Below are positions 1 to 7,024 of a stretch of DNA of 7,536 nt, one piece after another. Within the stretch, counting starts at the first letter, position 1. Every line of letters starts with the position of its first letter. The notes under the pieces were generated by a model. That model had not been told where the DNA came from. It ran no database searches and worked only from the letters and a program-made list of their open reading frames with translations. The translations under genes and the position numbers were made by a program. The stretch is from an uncultured Bacteroidota bacterium (lineage in GTDB: Bacteria > Bacteroidota > Bacteroidia > Chitinophagales > Saprospiraceae). The stretch covers positions 1-7,536 of the forward strand of contig CALGAA010000161.1 of assembly GCA_937952445.1 (NCBI GenBank), given 5' to 3'.

Positions 1-662
1 GGTCCTTCTTTCCACCCAACAATGTCGGAATGTCTCACCGTTCCCTGCCCCTTGTTGAGGTTCCAAAAATCGATTTCTTCTCCGTCGTAATCCGTATGGG
101 TCCAGGGATGCCACATCCCGTAGTGATGATAATGGTCCGGCGGCTGGATGCGGGATAGAAGATTGCCCCCCGGTGTTTTCAAGGGATGGACATAACCACT
201 TCTGCTGTAAATTTGCGAAACGCCATCAGGTACCGGCATACCAGTATATCGATAGCTCATGACCAAAGAATCTTTGTACACAAAATGGATGGCCTGACCG
301 TCATCCTGAAGCACGATCCCCGCTTCCGGGTTGACTGATTCCCGTCGCCACTGAAAAGAAATAGGCTCTCCACTGACCATTTTATCCTCAAATCTTCCAT
401 ATAAGAGATTGGTATAACCCTGATGAACTTGCGAAACTTGTGGAGTCCAGGTCCCATCGATATTTTGATACAATCTCCAGTTCATTGTCGAATCTTCCCC
501 GTACAATTTGACACCATCGATTTCCTGATGAAAGATAAGATCCTTCATTCCCGTACCCCTGGAAGGTATGGTAAAAGATACTGTCGTTACCTCCTGCGTG
601 ATTCCGGGCATCCAGTTGCCGAAACCAATTGAGAAAATTATTATGAACAAGAACCGCTTCAT
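1..662 (-). CDS. DUF6807 ('PmoA-like') secreted protein, partial (C-terminus beyond left edge)
   Basis: The frame is open from the ATG at 662-660 to the left edge, giving the first 220 residues; no stop is reached. Residues 1-22 form a signal peptide (MKRF, then a hydrophobic stretch FIIIFSIGF), so the protein should be exported. The family signature is clear: SGYVHPLKTPGG at about 155-166, followed by PPDHYHHYGMWHPW at about 174-187 and DFWN near 198-201. These histidine-rich blocks are typical of DUF6807, a family often labelled 'methane oxygenase PmoA' in databases. That name is misleading: the protein has no membrane spans like those of particulate methane monooxygenase. The biochemical function is not firmly known. 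Members are common next to Gfo/Idh/MocA oxidoreductases in Bacteroidota and Planctomycetota, which suggests a role in carbohydrate breakdown. It begins 40 nt after the preceding oxidoreductase and is probably its operon partner. The start is supported by the signal peptide directly after it. Family assignment is fairly sure; the role is inference. Confidence 0.85.
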   Translation of the reverse strand, partial: MKRFLFIIIFSIGFGNWMPGITQEVTTVSFTIPSRGTGMKDLIFHQEIDGVKLYGEDSTMNWRLYQNIDGTWTPQVSQVHQGYTNLLYGRFEDKMVSGEPISFQWRRESVNPEAGIVLQDDGQAIHFVYKDSLVMSYRYTGMPVPDGVSQIYSRSGYVHPLKTPGGNLLSRIQPPDHYHHYGMWHPWTHTDYDGEEIDFWNLNKGQGTVRHSDIVGWKEG

Positions 663-702
663 TTGTGATTTTTTATTGTTCACACCATAACAGACAGTAG
701 TT

Positions 703-2091
703 TTATTCCCCGCTTCCCAAACTTTGTTCGTATGCTTCTGTGGTGATAAAATACTTAGTCAGCATAAAATCCTTTTCCCACTGAGGAATGGATCCTTGTT
801 CCAAATAATCGAGAAATTTTTCAGTGACTTCTGTAAAATGCGCCTCGTGACCTACCCGGTATCGCTCCGGTATGGTAATGTGAAATTCCTCGTTTACGCG
901 TTCGAATCCTACACCAGGCCAATTTTCGTTAATCTGCTCAATAGCTTCTTCCATGGCGGTTTCCCAGGAATCCAGGTCACTCTTGTCGTGCGGCTGAACG
1001 AACAATTCCGGTACAAAATCAGTACTGGCGTCTTGACGGATGGCTAAGTCCGATTTGGTTCCGCGGAATAGGGAAAAGTGCGTATCCATGCCACCAGGTG
1101 GGGCTTCAAAATCCCAAATAACAGAAGACTTCCCTGTAATACCCCGGATGTTGAAGATGATTTCTCCGTTCGACATGACGTGCAGGATGGAGTCGTTTAT
1201 GACATCTTTTTGAAGATAGTCGGGATAGGAATCCATGCCCGTCACATTTTTAAATTGGGTCGGCGAAAGATCGGTTGCCCATTGGCGAGCCTGAAGAATT
1301 TCGGCCTCCTCGGGTTTCAATTCCGTTTCCGGAAACAATGACCACATAATCAGATCCACCAGGTGAGTCGATACATCGACTATACCGGCCCCTTGCTGAT
1401 CCACATCAAAAAACCAGGCCGGTCGGATCAAAGGCGATCCTGAGACTAATTTTGCAAAGTGATGAACGCTTTCTTTTGTGATCGCCGGATTGTCCGCACT
1501 ATTGTCCGCTACCTCACCAAATATCTCTTCAAATTGGGAAAGGCGTCGTTGCAGGATGGTTGTGATTTCAAACCGCTCAGTCATGATGTCGTATATCAAC
1601 AATCCGTTTTTATCGGCGGTGTCAAAGGCTTCCACCAACGTTTCATAGTTTTCACCGGTGATGGCCATCGGTTTGTCCGCGTAAACGTGAATCCCTTCTT
1701 CAACAGCCCGCAAAATATAATTGGTTTTTTTCTGATTATTTCCCGCGACGATCATCACGTTTCCCGGTTTTTCACTAAACATTTTTTCGGCAAAATCGGG
1801 GCCTGTGTACACTATTTCGTTCCAATTGGTTGGGTCATCAGTGCGGTTGTTGTACTGTTCAATACTTCGGAGATGCATTTTTACCTCGTCTCCTTCCGGT
1901 GCATAAACGTAGGCATCCGGGTTGACTTCCGGATACATGTTTTTTTGTACGAGCGCCGAATGGAAATGTCCGGGATCGAGGGTCATGATGGTTGCGAGGT
2001 AAGGATCTTCTGATTGTTGATTTGCGGAGTCCTGACAACTCATGGTCATAAAAACTAAGGTAGAAAAAGCGAGAAGCAGATGTCGGATCAT
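703..2091 (-). CDS. Exported Gfo/Idh/MocA-type oxidoreductase, LDPGHFH subfamily, probable lipoprotein
   Basis: This is a 462-residue protein starting at the ATG at 2091-2089. An in-frame start 40 codons further upstream exists, but the extra residues lie inside the preceding gene and look non-coding, while the chosen start is followed at once by a signal sequence (MIRHLLLAFSTLVFMTMSC). Cys19 is a plausible but imperfect lipobox cysteine (TMSC). The N-terminal half is a Gfo/Idh/MocA Rossmann-type domain: YLATIMTLDPGHFHSALVQK at 31-50, NVMIVAGNNQ near 111-120, and VYADKP at 136-141, where DKP replaces the usual EKP. The H243-x-x-D246 pair in DVSTHLVD corresponds to the substrate-site motif of the family. 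The glycine-rich dinucleotide loop is absent; GHFH stands at that place. The C-terminal part resembles the 'putative oxidoreductase C-terminal' domain of Bacteroidota proteins. The start overlaps the stop of the upstream oxidoreductase (ATGA), so translation is probably coupled. Reaction and substrate are unknown; sugar or glycoside oxidation or reduction is likely. Confidence 0.88.
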   Translation of the reverse strand: MIRHLLLAFSTLVFMTMSCQDSANQQSEDPYLATIMTLDPGHFHSALVQKNMYPEVNPDAYVYAPEGDEVKMHLRSIEQYNNRTDDPTNWNEIVYTGPDFAEKMFSEKPGNVMIVAGNNQKKTNYILRAVEEGIHVYADKPMAITGENYETLVEAFDTADKNGLLIYDIMTERFEITTILQRRLSQFEEIFGEVADNSADNPAITKESVHHFAKLVSGSPLIRPAWFFDVDQQGAGIVDVSTHLVDLIMWSLFPETELKPEEAEILQARQWATDLSPTQFKNVTGMDSYPDYLQKDVINDSILHVMSNGEIIFNIRGITGKSSVIWDFEAPPGGMDTHFSLFRGTKSDLAIRQDASTDFVPELFVQPHDKSDLDSWETAMEEAIEQINENWPGVGFERVNEEFHITIPERYRVGHEAHFTEVTEKFLDYLEQGSIPQWEKDFMLTKYFITTEAYEQSLGSGE

Positions 2092-3497
2092 GGTTTGGTC
2101 GGTTTTAAGTAGTTTTGAGCAAATTGAGCTCCGTAAGGGTATCTTTGATGTCTGGCCAGCATTTGGTTGGCTACATCGTTGTTTTTGAAACGTTCCGTGT
2201 GCGGATCCCAATACAATTTACCGGGAATTTTCATGGCGATGTGGAAAATCAGACACGCTGAACAGGATCGGTGGGCCACCTCGGCGGGTGAAATGGTTAA
2301 TTCCCTGGATTTGATGCAGTCCAGCCAGTTGCGATGCTGTTCTGGACTTTTGTACAGGTGAACTTCATCCGGCCCAATTTCCGACGATAGAATTGCAGGA
2401 TTACTAGCCTGTAGAGGACTGTCTTTTGAAGCTGCTCCACTTGGATCCGAGTCAGTAACCTGAACATTTCCCCGGGTGACAAATATCCAACCCTCCGTTC
2501 CTTCAAACCGGATGCCGTTGGGATATTCTCCGTTGACCTCCATTTCAACCCCGTTGGGATACATAGCCTGGACGTGGAAATCACCGTGGACATTCCACAA
2601 TCCGGAGGTGGGAAACTGAGCTGTTGCTTCCATTTCAACGGGGCCTGTAAATTCGGTCCCCATGCCCCAATGGGCGATGTCGATGTGGTGCACTCCCCAC
2701 CCAGTGATCATCCCGGCTCCAAATTGTTCGCATCTCAACCACCCGGGACGTGAATATCCGTCCTGCGGATGAACTCGTTTTTCAGTATAATAAACCTGAG
2801 GCGTGGATCCAAGCCACAAATCATAATCCAGGTTTTCGGGGATGGGCATGGGCGGCTCTTCCTCCCCGCCCGGATCACCTGGCAATCCGATCTTTACCTT
2901 TTTGACCTCCCCTATGCGACCATTCCGCACCAATTCACAGGCTTTGTGAAATTGCGGCCAGGGATCCAGAGAACGCTGTTGACTGCCCAACTGAAATACG
3001 GCTCCGGTTCGGTGAATGGTGTCGCTCATCATCCTCCCCTCTTCGATGGTCAGAGAGGTTGGTTTCTGAAGATATATATCTTTGCCTGAGAGGGCAGCCT
3101 CCATGGCGGGCTGAGCGTGCCAGTGATCGGGCGTACTAATGATGACAGCGTCAATTCCGGGATCTGCCAACAGGTCACGGTAGTCCTGATGGGTGGCGAC
3201 GTTCATGTAATCATCCCCTTTGTTTTTCTCCTTATAAAAATCCTGAATCCATTGCTTGCCCTCGTTCATCCTTTTTCGATCTACATCCGAAACAGCTACT
3301 ACCCGGGCCATGTCGGTATGTTTGATCGTTTCAGGCAAATCGTGGCCGCGGGCTATCCGACCAAAACCGATCTGGCCGATCTGGATCATATTGCTTGGAG
3401 CGTTTTTCCCGAGTACCCGGGCGGGTATAATTTGGGGAACCACCAGGGTAGCTGTGGTGCCGAGTGCACTGTTTTTGATAAAAGTCCTTCTTTTCAT
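2088..3497 (-). CDS. Tat-exported Gfo/Idh/MocA family oxidoreductase
   Basis: This 469-residue protein begins with a twin-arginine signal (KRRTFIK, residues 2-8, followed by a hydrophobic ALGTTATLVVP stretch). It is therefore probably exported already folded, with its nicotinamide cofactor bound, as in glucose-fructose oxidoreductase. The Rossmann loop is GFGRIA at 44-49. IISTPDHWHAQPAMEAALSG at about 119-138 is the typical signature of the subfamily. The EKP motif appears as QKP (144-146), retaining the lysine. The substrate-site motif GVHHID (268-273) gives H270 and D273. The C-terminal region with SPEQHRNWLDCIKSR (384-398) matches the bacterial-type Gfo/Idh/MocA C-terminal domain. Known relatives oxidise or reduce sugars and cyclitols with NAD(P), often at C3 of a glycoside; the substrate here is not determined. 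The gene follows the ThuA-like gene by 24 nt and overlaps the next oxidoreductase gene by 4 nt, so it sits in the middle of the operon. Confident as to family, not as to substrate. Confidence 0.93.
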   Translation of the reverse strand: MKRRTFIKNSALGTTATLVVPQIIPARVLGKNAPSNMIQIGQIGFGRIARGHDLPETIKHTDMARVVAVSDVDRKRMNEGKQWIQDFYKEKNKGDDYMNVATHQDYRDLLADPGIDAVIISTPDHWHAQPAMEAALSGKDIYLQKPTSLTIEEGRMMSDTIHRTGAVFQLGSQQRSLDPWPQFHKACELVRNGRIGEVKKVKIGLPGDPGGEEEPPMPIPENLDYDLWLGSTPQVYYTEKRVHPQDGYSRPGWLRCEQFGAGMITGWGVHHIDIAHWGMGTEFTGPVEMEATAQFPTSGLWNVHGDFHVQAMYPNGVEMEVNGEYPNGIRFEGTEGWIFVTRGNVQVTDSDPSGAASKDSPLQASNPAILSSEIGPDEVHLYKSPEQHRNWLDCIKSRELTISPAEVAHRSCSACLIFHIAMKIPGKLYWDPHTERFKNNDVANQMLARHQRYPYGAQFAQNYLKPTKP

Positions 3498-3521
3498 TTG
3501 TTCGGAAATTTGTAGTTGAAG

Positions 3522-4319
3522 TTATGGATTGGTTCTGGCTTTTAATACCCATTGTATGCCCCCCAGAATATGATTCATAAATACCGGATCATCATAGTCC
3601 TCGGGGCTATGTCCCAGGGAGGTATACCATTGGTAGCCTCCGTCAAATTCATGGCACCAGGTAACCGGAAAATATTTGCCAAAGGTGTTGGCAGGGTATT
3701 CTTCATGGGCCTGGGGATCATCGATCGAGGTGAGATCCGTGGCCAAAATTACGTGGATATCGGGATTCAATTCCTGGAGATAATAGCTTTCGTCTTCACG
3801 CTCCCAGTAATCGGGAACCGGAGTAGCCGAAGGGTGGTTGGGGTCGATCTTGACAACGTTAAATCGTTGGAATTTGGAATGCCGGAGAAATTTTCCGCCC
3901 AACATGGCCCAGAACCAGGGCCAAGATCGCTCAGATCCACTTGCTGAATGGATCCCTACAAAACCTCCGCCATTTTGAATGTATTTTTGAAATGCCTGAC
4001 GCTGGGTGTCGTTGTCGAATACGTCGTTGTTGGTATTTGAAAATATCAGGAGATCGTACTTGCGGAGGTTGCTCTCTGTGAATAGGCTCGGATCTTCGCT
4101 GACGTCGTATGTCATTTGGTTTTCTTCCAACAATTTTTTGAGGGCTTTGACGCTGTTTTCGATGTTTTTATGAACATATCCCTCTCCGTTTTTGGTGTAT
4201 ATCAGTACATGAGGGTTTTTGGAGTGATCATTCAGAAGTGTGGTGTTCTTTATTGTCGTAAAGGAAGTTGTGCATATCAAAAGGCAGGAACACAATACCC
4301 ATAATAACTTTGTATTCAT
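3522..4319 (-). CDS. ThuA-like domain protein, exported
   Basis: This is a 265-residue protein with an N-terminal signal sequence (MNTKLLWVLCSCLLICTTSF). It contains several cysteines, so signal peptidase I or II cleavage cannot be decided. From about residue 36 the whole protein is a ThuA-like fold, related to class I glutamine amidotransferases: HVLIYTKNGEGYVH (37-50), YDLLIFSNT (88-96), GGGFVGIHSA (117-126), HP (162-163), EREDESYY (173-180) and a C-terminal VTWCHEFDGGYQWYTSLGHS block (219-238). The glutaminase nucleophile cysteine is not at the usual elbow: GIHSA stands there, as is normal in this family. ThuA was named from a trehalose/disaccharide catabolic locus in rhizobia. Many Bacteroidota and Planctomycetota members are secreted and sit near Gfo/Idh/MocA genes or are fused to haem or sugar-binding domains. 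It is the first gene of the presumed four-gene sugar operon. The exact reaction is unproven; involvement in keto-sugar metabolism is inference. Confidence 0.9.
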   Translation of the reverse strand: MNTKLLWVLCSCLLICTTSFTTIKNTTLLNDHSKNPHVLIYTKNGEGYVHKNIENSVKALKKLLEENQMTYDVSEDPSLFTESNLRKYDLLIFSNTNNDVFDNDTQRQAFQKYIQNGGGFVGIHSASGSERSWPWFWAMLGGKFLRHSKFQRFNVVKIDPNHPSATPVPDYWEREDESYYLQELNPDIHVILATDLTSIDDPQAHEEYPANTFGKYFPVTWCHEFDGGYQWYTSLGHSPEDYDDPVFMNHILGGIQWVLKARTNP

Positions 4320-4474
4320 ATGGTATGAAATGATTTTTACACAAAAAAATAGAATCGTTTCTGGCTTGTCGCGCTTTTCGGTGGGAAGTTACTGTAATTT
4401 ATGACGATTTGGAAATTTTTGCTTAATCGTTTGCGAAAAAAATTCCCTGGCCTGGCTGCTTACTCTGGTAAATT
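4320..4474. other. Intergenic spacer, likely holding the promoter of the ThuA/oxidoreductase operon
   Basis: This 155-nt gap separates the nhaC-like stop from the ThuA-like start, both on the minus strand. It is the only sizeable gap before the four-gene cluster, so the cluster promoter is expected here. On the minus strand there is a T-rich TATTTTTTTG (about 4342-4351). It resembles the Bacteroidota -7 element TAnnTTTG but with two extra bases between TA and TTTG, and no good -33 TTG is visible. No convincing hairpin terminator for the antiporter gene was found. No Shine-Dalgarno sequence precedes the ThuA start. Confidence 0.35.
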
Positions 4475-6397
4475 CTATGATGTTTCCGGGATCGATTTTC
4501 CAAATATCCTGACTATTGCAACCAGTATTCCTATGCCGGCTATGAAAAGGATCCAGGCTGGAACTCCCAGTGCTGCAGGAACTGTTCCCACCAACACGGC
4601 TACACCACCAATGGTTAAGGCATAAGGCAGCTGGGTTCGAACATGATCGATGTGGTTGCACGAAGTGGCCAGCGAACTGAGAATGGTGGTATCAGAAATA
4701 GGCGAGCAATGGTCTCCTAACACACTTCCCGCCAATACACATGCAGTGACGTTGTGAAATATCATCAACCCTGATTCGTACTCATACCCCGCCGATTCTG
4801 TCATAATCCACGCCGTGGGTAGGATAAGAGGGTATAGGATGGCCATGGTGCCCCAGGATGTCCCCGTCGAAAAGGCAATGAGCGCTGCGAGTATAAAAGT
4901 AATCGCTGGTATCAAAACCGGGGTCACATTTCCTACCAAAAGACCAGTGAGGAAATCTGCGGTATGTAATTCAGAAGTAATTTCCGCGAGGCTCCATGCC
5001 AGCGTAAGAATGATGATCGCTTCGAGCATGGTTTTGAATCCTTTCGTAGCAGAAGAAATGACCTCTCCGAGTTTCATGGATCTCTGAGCGAGGGTCATCA
5101 GGGCAGCGATGGTTAAACCGGATAAGGATGACCATAATAATGCCAAATACGAATCTGAACCCCCGATAATCTCTGATAATTTCATTCCAAAAGTGAGATC
5201 ATTTGTTGCCCATACTTCCTGGTCCCAGCCCGTATACAACAAACCCGCTATTGTTCCCCCTATGATCACCATTACTGGAATGACGGCATTGTACCACCGG
5301 GCCGGAATACCAGGCTTGGTGGTGAATTCCGATAAATCATCCTGATCCAGAGAAGTTTGGGTCTGCACAGCCGAAACCTGACCCGTAGTCCGCGCCCGGA
5401 CTTCTGCGGTGTACATTGGACCGAAATCTTTGTTCAAATAAATGAGAATTACGATAAATATTAGGGCGAATATGGGGTAGTAAGAGTATTGTAGGGATGA
5501 TAAAAAAACGGTGTACACGCCTTCGTTCAATGTGTCCAGTTCTGCGATGGCGCTTTGAATGTACCCCAGCTCTGCCCCAATCCAGGTGGTCACAAAAGCT
5601 ATTGCCGCAATGGGAGCAGCCGTGGAATCCACGATATAAGCTAGTTTTTCCCTTGAAATCTTCAACCGATCGGTTACAGGTCGCATCGTATTGCCCACGA
5701 CAAGGGTGTTCGCATAGTCATCGAAAAATATAATTATGCCCAGTAACCAGGTCGAAAATTGACCCGAGCGGGCATTTCTGGCTCGTCGGGCAATGATGTT
5801 GACCAACCCCTGCATGCCTCCATTCTTGGAGATCACAGCTACCGTACCTCCGATCAGCATGGAAAATAAAATGATGGACATATGTCCTTCATCCGCCAGG
5901 GCATTGAGAATATACCGGTCAATTGTGCGCATTAATCCATACAGGATACCTTCTGCTCCATGGGCGAATATTCCCAGAAGCACTGCGCCAAAAAGAATCC
6001 CTGCAAATAATGAGGTAACCACTTCCCTGAACATCAAAGCCAGACCGATGGCGAGTAAGGGGGGGATGATGGACCACCACAAGGGGATAGGATTTGGGGT
6101 GTATTCGAATTGTCGGTTTTGAGCCAGGATGTTCACCGGCGAGTTTTTTTCGGCGATTAACTCCAAACTAGCCCGGCCATTTTTCATTTCCAATTCCCGA
6201 TTTTGCCCATTGACCTGTACATCCAGTTTCCCGGTATATTCATCTCCCATTTGAAAAACTACGGAATAAGGAATGGATTCCATGGTGTTATCAGGAAATT
6301 GGACCTCTATTTTTTCGTACAACGAGTCGGGTTGAGCCATCAGAAATGACGTGCATAATAACAGAACTACGCATTGAATGAAATTTCTGAGGGTCAT
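4475..6397 (-). CDS. NhaC-family Na+/H+ antiporter with N-terminal periplasmic domain
   Basis: This 640-residue integral inner-membrane protein belongs to the NhaC family (PF03553). Hallmarks are FFDDYANTLVVGNTMRP at 224-240, DSTAAPIAAIAF at about 257-268, GTSWGTMAILYPL at 512-524 and GDHCSPISDTT at 561-571. There are roughly a dozen hydrophobic segments between residues 105 and 632. Known family members exchange Na+ for H+, or substrates such as malate and lactate with Na+; the cargo cannot be fixed here. Unlike the classical antiporter, it starts with a cleavable-looking signal peptide (residues 1-22, ending FLMAQ) and a polar, beta-rich stretch of about 80 residues (22-104) before the first membrane span. 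That stretch should lie in the periplasm. The start is supported by the signal peptide directly after it. An 83-nt gap separates it from the upstream DCC-family gene, so co-transcription with that gene is possible. Family confident, transported ion inferred. Confidence 0.92.
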   Translation of the reverse strand: MTLRNFIQCVVLLLCTSFLMAQPDSLYEKIEVQFPDNTMESIPYSVVFQMGDEYTGKLDVQVNGQNRELEMKNGRASLELIAEKNSPVNILAQNRQFEYTPNPIPLWWSIIPPLLAIGLALMFREVVTSLFAGILFGAVLLGIFAHGAEGILYGLMRTIDRYILNALADEGHMSIILFSMLIGGTVAVISKNGGMQGLVNIIARRARNARSGQFSTWLLGIIIFFDDYANTLVVGNTMRPVTDRLKISREKLAYIVDSTAAPIAAIAFVTTWIGAELGYIQSAIAELDTLNEGVYTVFLSSLQYSYYPIFALIFIVILIYLNKDFGPMYTAEVRARTTGQVSAVQTQTSLDQDDLSEFTTKPGIPARWYNAVIPVMVIIGGTIAGLLYTGWDQEVWATNDLTFGMKLSEIIGGSDSYLALLWSSLSGLTIAALMTLAQRSMKLGEVISSATKGFKTMLEAIIILTLAWSLAEITSELHTADFLTGLLVGNVTPVLIPAITFILAALIAFSTGTSWGTMAILYPLILPTAWIMTESAGYEYESGLMIFHNVTACVLAGSVLGDHCSPISDTTILSSLATSCNHIDHVRTQLPYALTIGGVAVLVGTVPAALGVPAWILFIAGIGILVAIVRIFGKSIPETS

Positions 6398-6480
6398 ATT
6401 CGGAGCAGATTAGGCGATTTATTAGATTAAAGGCCTCAAGATATTAAAAAGTGGAATAATTCTTTGGAATCTACCGAGGT

Positions 6481-6900
6481 CTATATAAATCGCCAGGCTT
6501 CTTCGGGATCGGGGAGGGGACAGGATGTTCGTTCAGCGAAAAATCGATAGCGGTTTCGGGCAATCCAGGTATATAAACCATCTCTCCAGGATTGAGGGAG
6601 GGCACGAATTACACGGATTGTCCAATCAGGTAAGCCCATGAGCTCCAGCACACCAAGGACCGCATCAGACTGAGTCAAGTGGTGATTTTTATATAACAAA
6701 ATGACGGTACCGTTTTGGGGGATGGAGATATTTCGGTTCTCGATTTCATGAATAGCTTTATCGGTGTGAAGCCCGGAAAATTTAAGCTTTTTCTGACGAT
6801 CGTATCGGATAATGAACCGGACAAAACCGTCACACACCAGGCAATGACTGTCAAAAAGCAGCAATGGAAAATCGTCCGTTTTGTAGTGTGCTTTATTCAT
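6481..6900 (-). CDS. DCC-family (DUF393) thiol-disulfide oxidoreductase-like protein
   Basis: This is a 139-residue soluble protein without signal peptide. It matches the DCC/DUF393 family along its whole length: LLLFDSHCLVCDGFVRFIIR at 13-32 contains the CxxC pair C20-C23, followed by the F-S-G-L strand (41-44), SDAVL (78-82), and the typical ending NRYRFF (116-121) and CPLPDPEEAWRF (127-138). Members are thioredoxin-like and presumed to act in thiol-disulfide exchange, but few have been characterised. The usual DG-x-C-x-x-C start is DSHCLVC here, so the conserved glycine is replaced by serine. The gene is the first on the minus strand after the divergent intergenic region and precedes the NhaC-like gene by 83 nt. 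The ATG at 6900-6898 gives the family's normal length. No strong ribosome binding site is seen. Confidence 0.88.
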   Translation of the reverse strand: MNKAHYKTDDFPLLLFDSHCLVCDGFVRFIIRYDRQKKLKFSGLHTDKAIHEIENRNISIPQNGTVILLYKNHHLTQSDAVLGVLELMGLPDWTIRVIRALPQSWRDGLYTWIARNRYRFFAERTSCPLPDPEEAWRFI

Positions 6901-6963
6901 ACCTAATTTCAGTGGGTGCTACAACTTAATCTTATTACTTCAAAAAAGTGTTCCCTGAAAATA

Positions 6964-6971
6964 TAGTTTTG
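6964..6971 (+). promoter_or_regulatory. Candidate Bacteroidota -7 promoter element for the leader/glsB unit
   Basis: TAGTTTTG fits the Bacteroidota sigma-ABfr -7 consensus TAnnTTTG exactly. It lies about 54 nt before the leader ORF start and 95 nt before the glsB start, in the AT-rich divergent intergenic region. No clear TTG is found at the expected -33 distance (nearest TTC at 6939-6941), so the call rests on one element only and could be chance in AT-rich DNA. Confidence 0.3.
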
Positions 6972-7010
6972 ATATTCCTACATTTTATATATTTTTTTTC
7001 TATTTTTAGT

Positions 7011-7018
7011 GAGGAGGG
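7011..7018 (+). promoter_or_regulatory. Strong Shine-Dalgarno sequence for a 14-codon leader ORF
   Basis: GAGGAGGG contains GGAGG with a 7-nt spacing to the ATG at 7025. No comparable ribosome binding site was noticed before the larger genes of this window, and Bacteroidota rely little on this signal, so it stands out. It points to the short ORF, not to the glsB start 48 nt further on. Confidence 0.5.
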
Positions 7019-7024
7019 CACAGA

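Noticed and set aside
1..662. Particulate methane monooxygenase subunit A
   Set aside because: The database label PmoA attaches to DUF6807, but this protein is soluble and secreted, without the multiple membrane spans of the methane monooxygenase subunit.
1459..2013. 184-codon plus-strand ORF opposite the second oxidoreductase gene
   Set aside because: It lies wholly antisense to a well-supported gene, and its translation shows no family motif and an unnatural F/V/H-rich composition.
2092..2211. 40-codon N-terminal extension of the second oxidoreductase
   Set aside because: It overlaps the end of the preceding gene, looks non-coding, and would bury the signal peptide that follows the ATG at 2091.
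3552..3947. 131-codon plus-strand ORF opposite the ThuA-like gene
   Set aside because: It is an antisense shadow; the minus-strand frame carries clear ThuA motifs over the same bases.
4432..4474. T-run after a GC-rich stretch on the minus strand, as a terminator for the antiporter gene
   Set aside because: The bases before the T-run (AGCCAGGCCAGGG) do not form a stable stem, so no intrinsic terminator can be claimed.
6398..6480. Promoter before the NhaC-like gene (TTG followed by TAATAAAT on the minus strand)
   Set aside because: The spacing is too short (about 12 nt) and the -7 consensus is not met; it is indistinguishable from AT-rich background.
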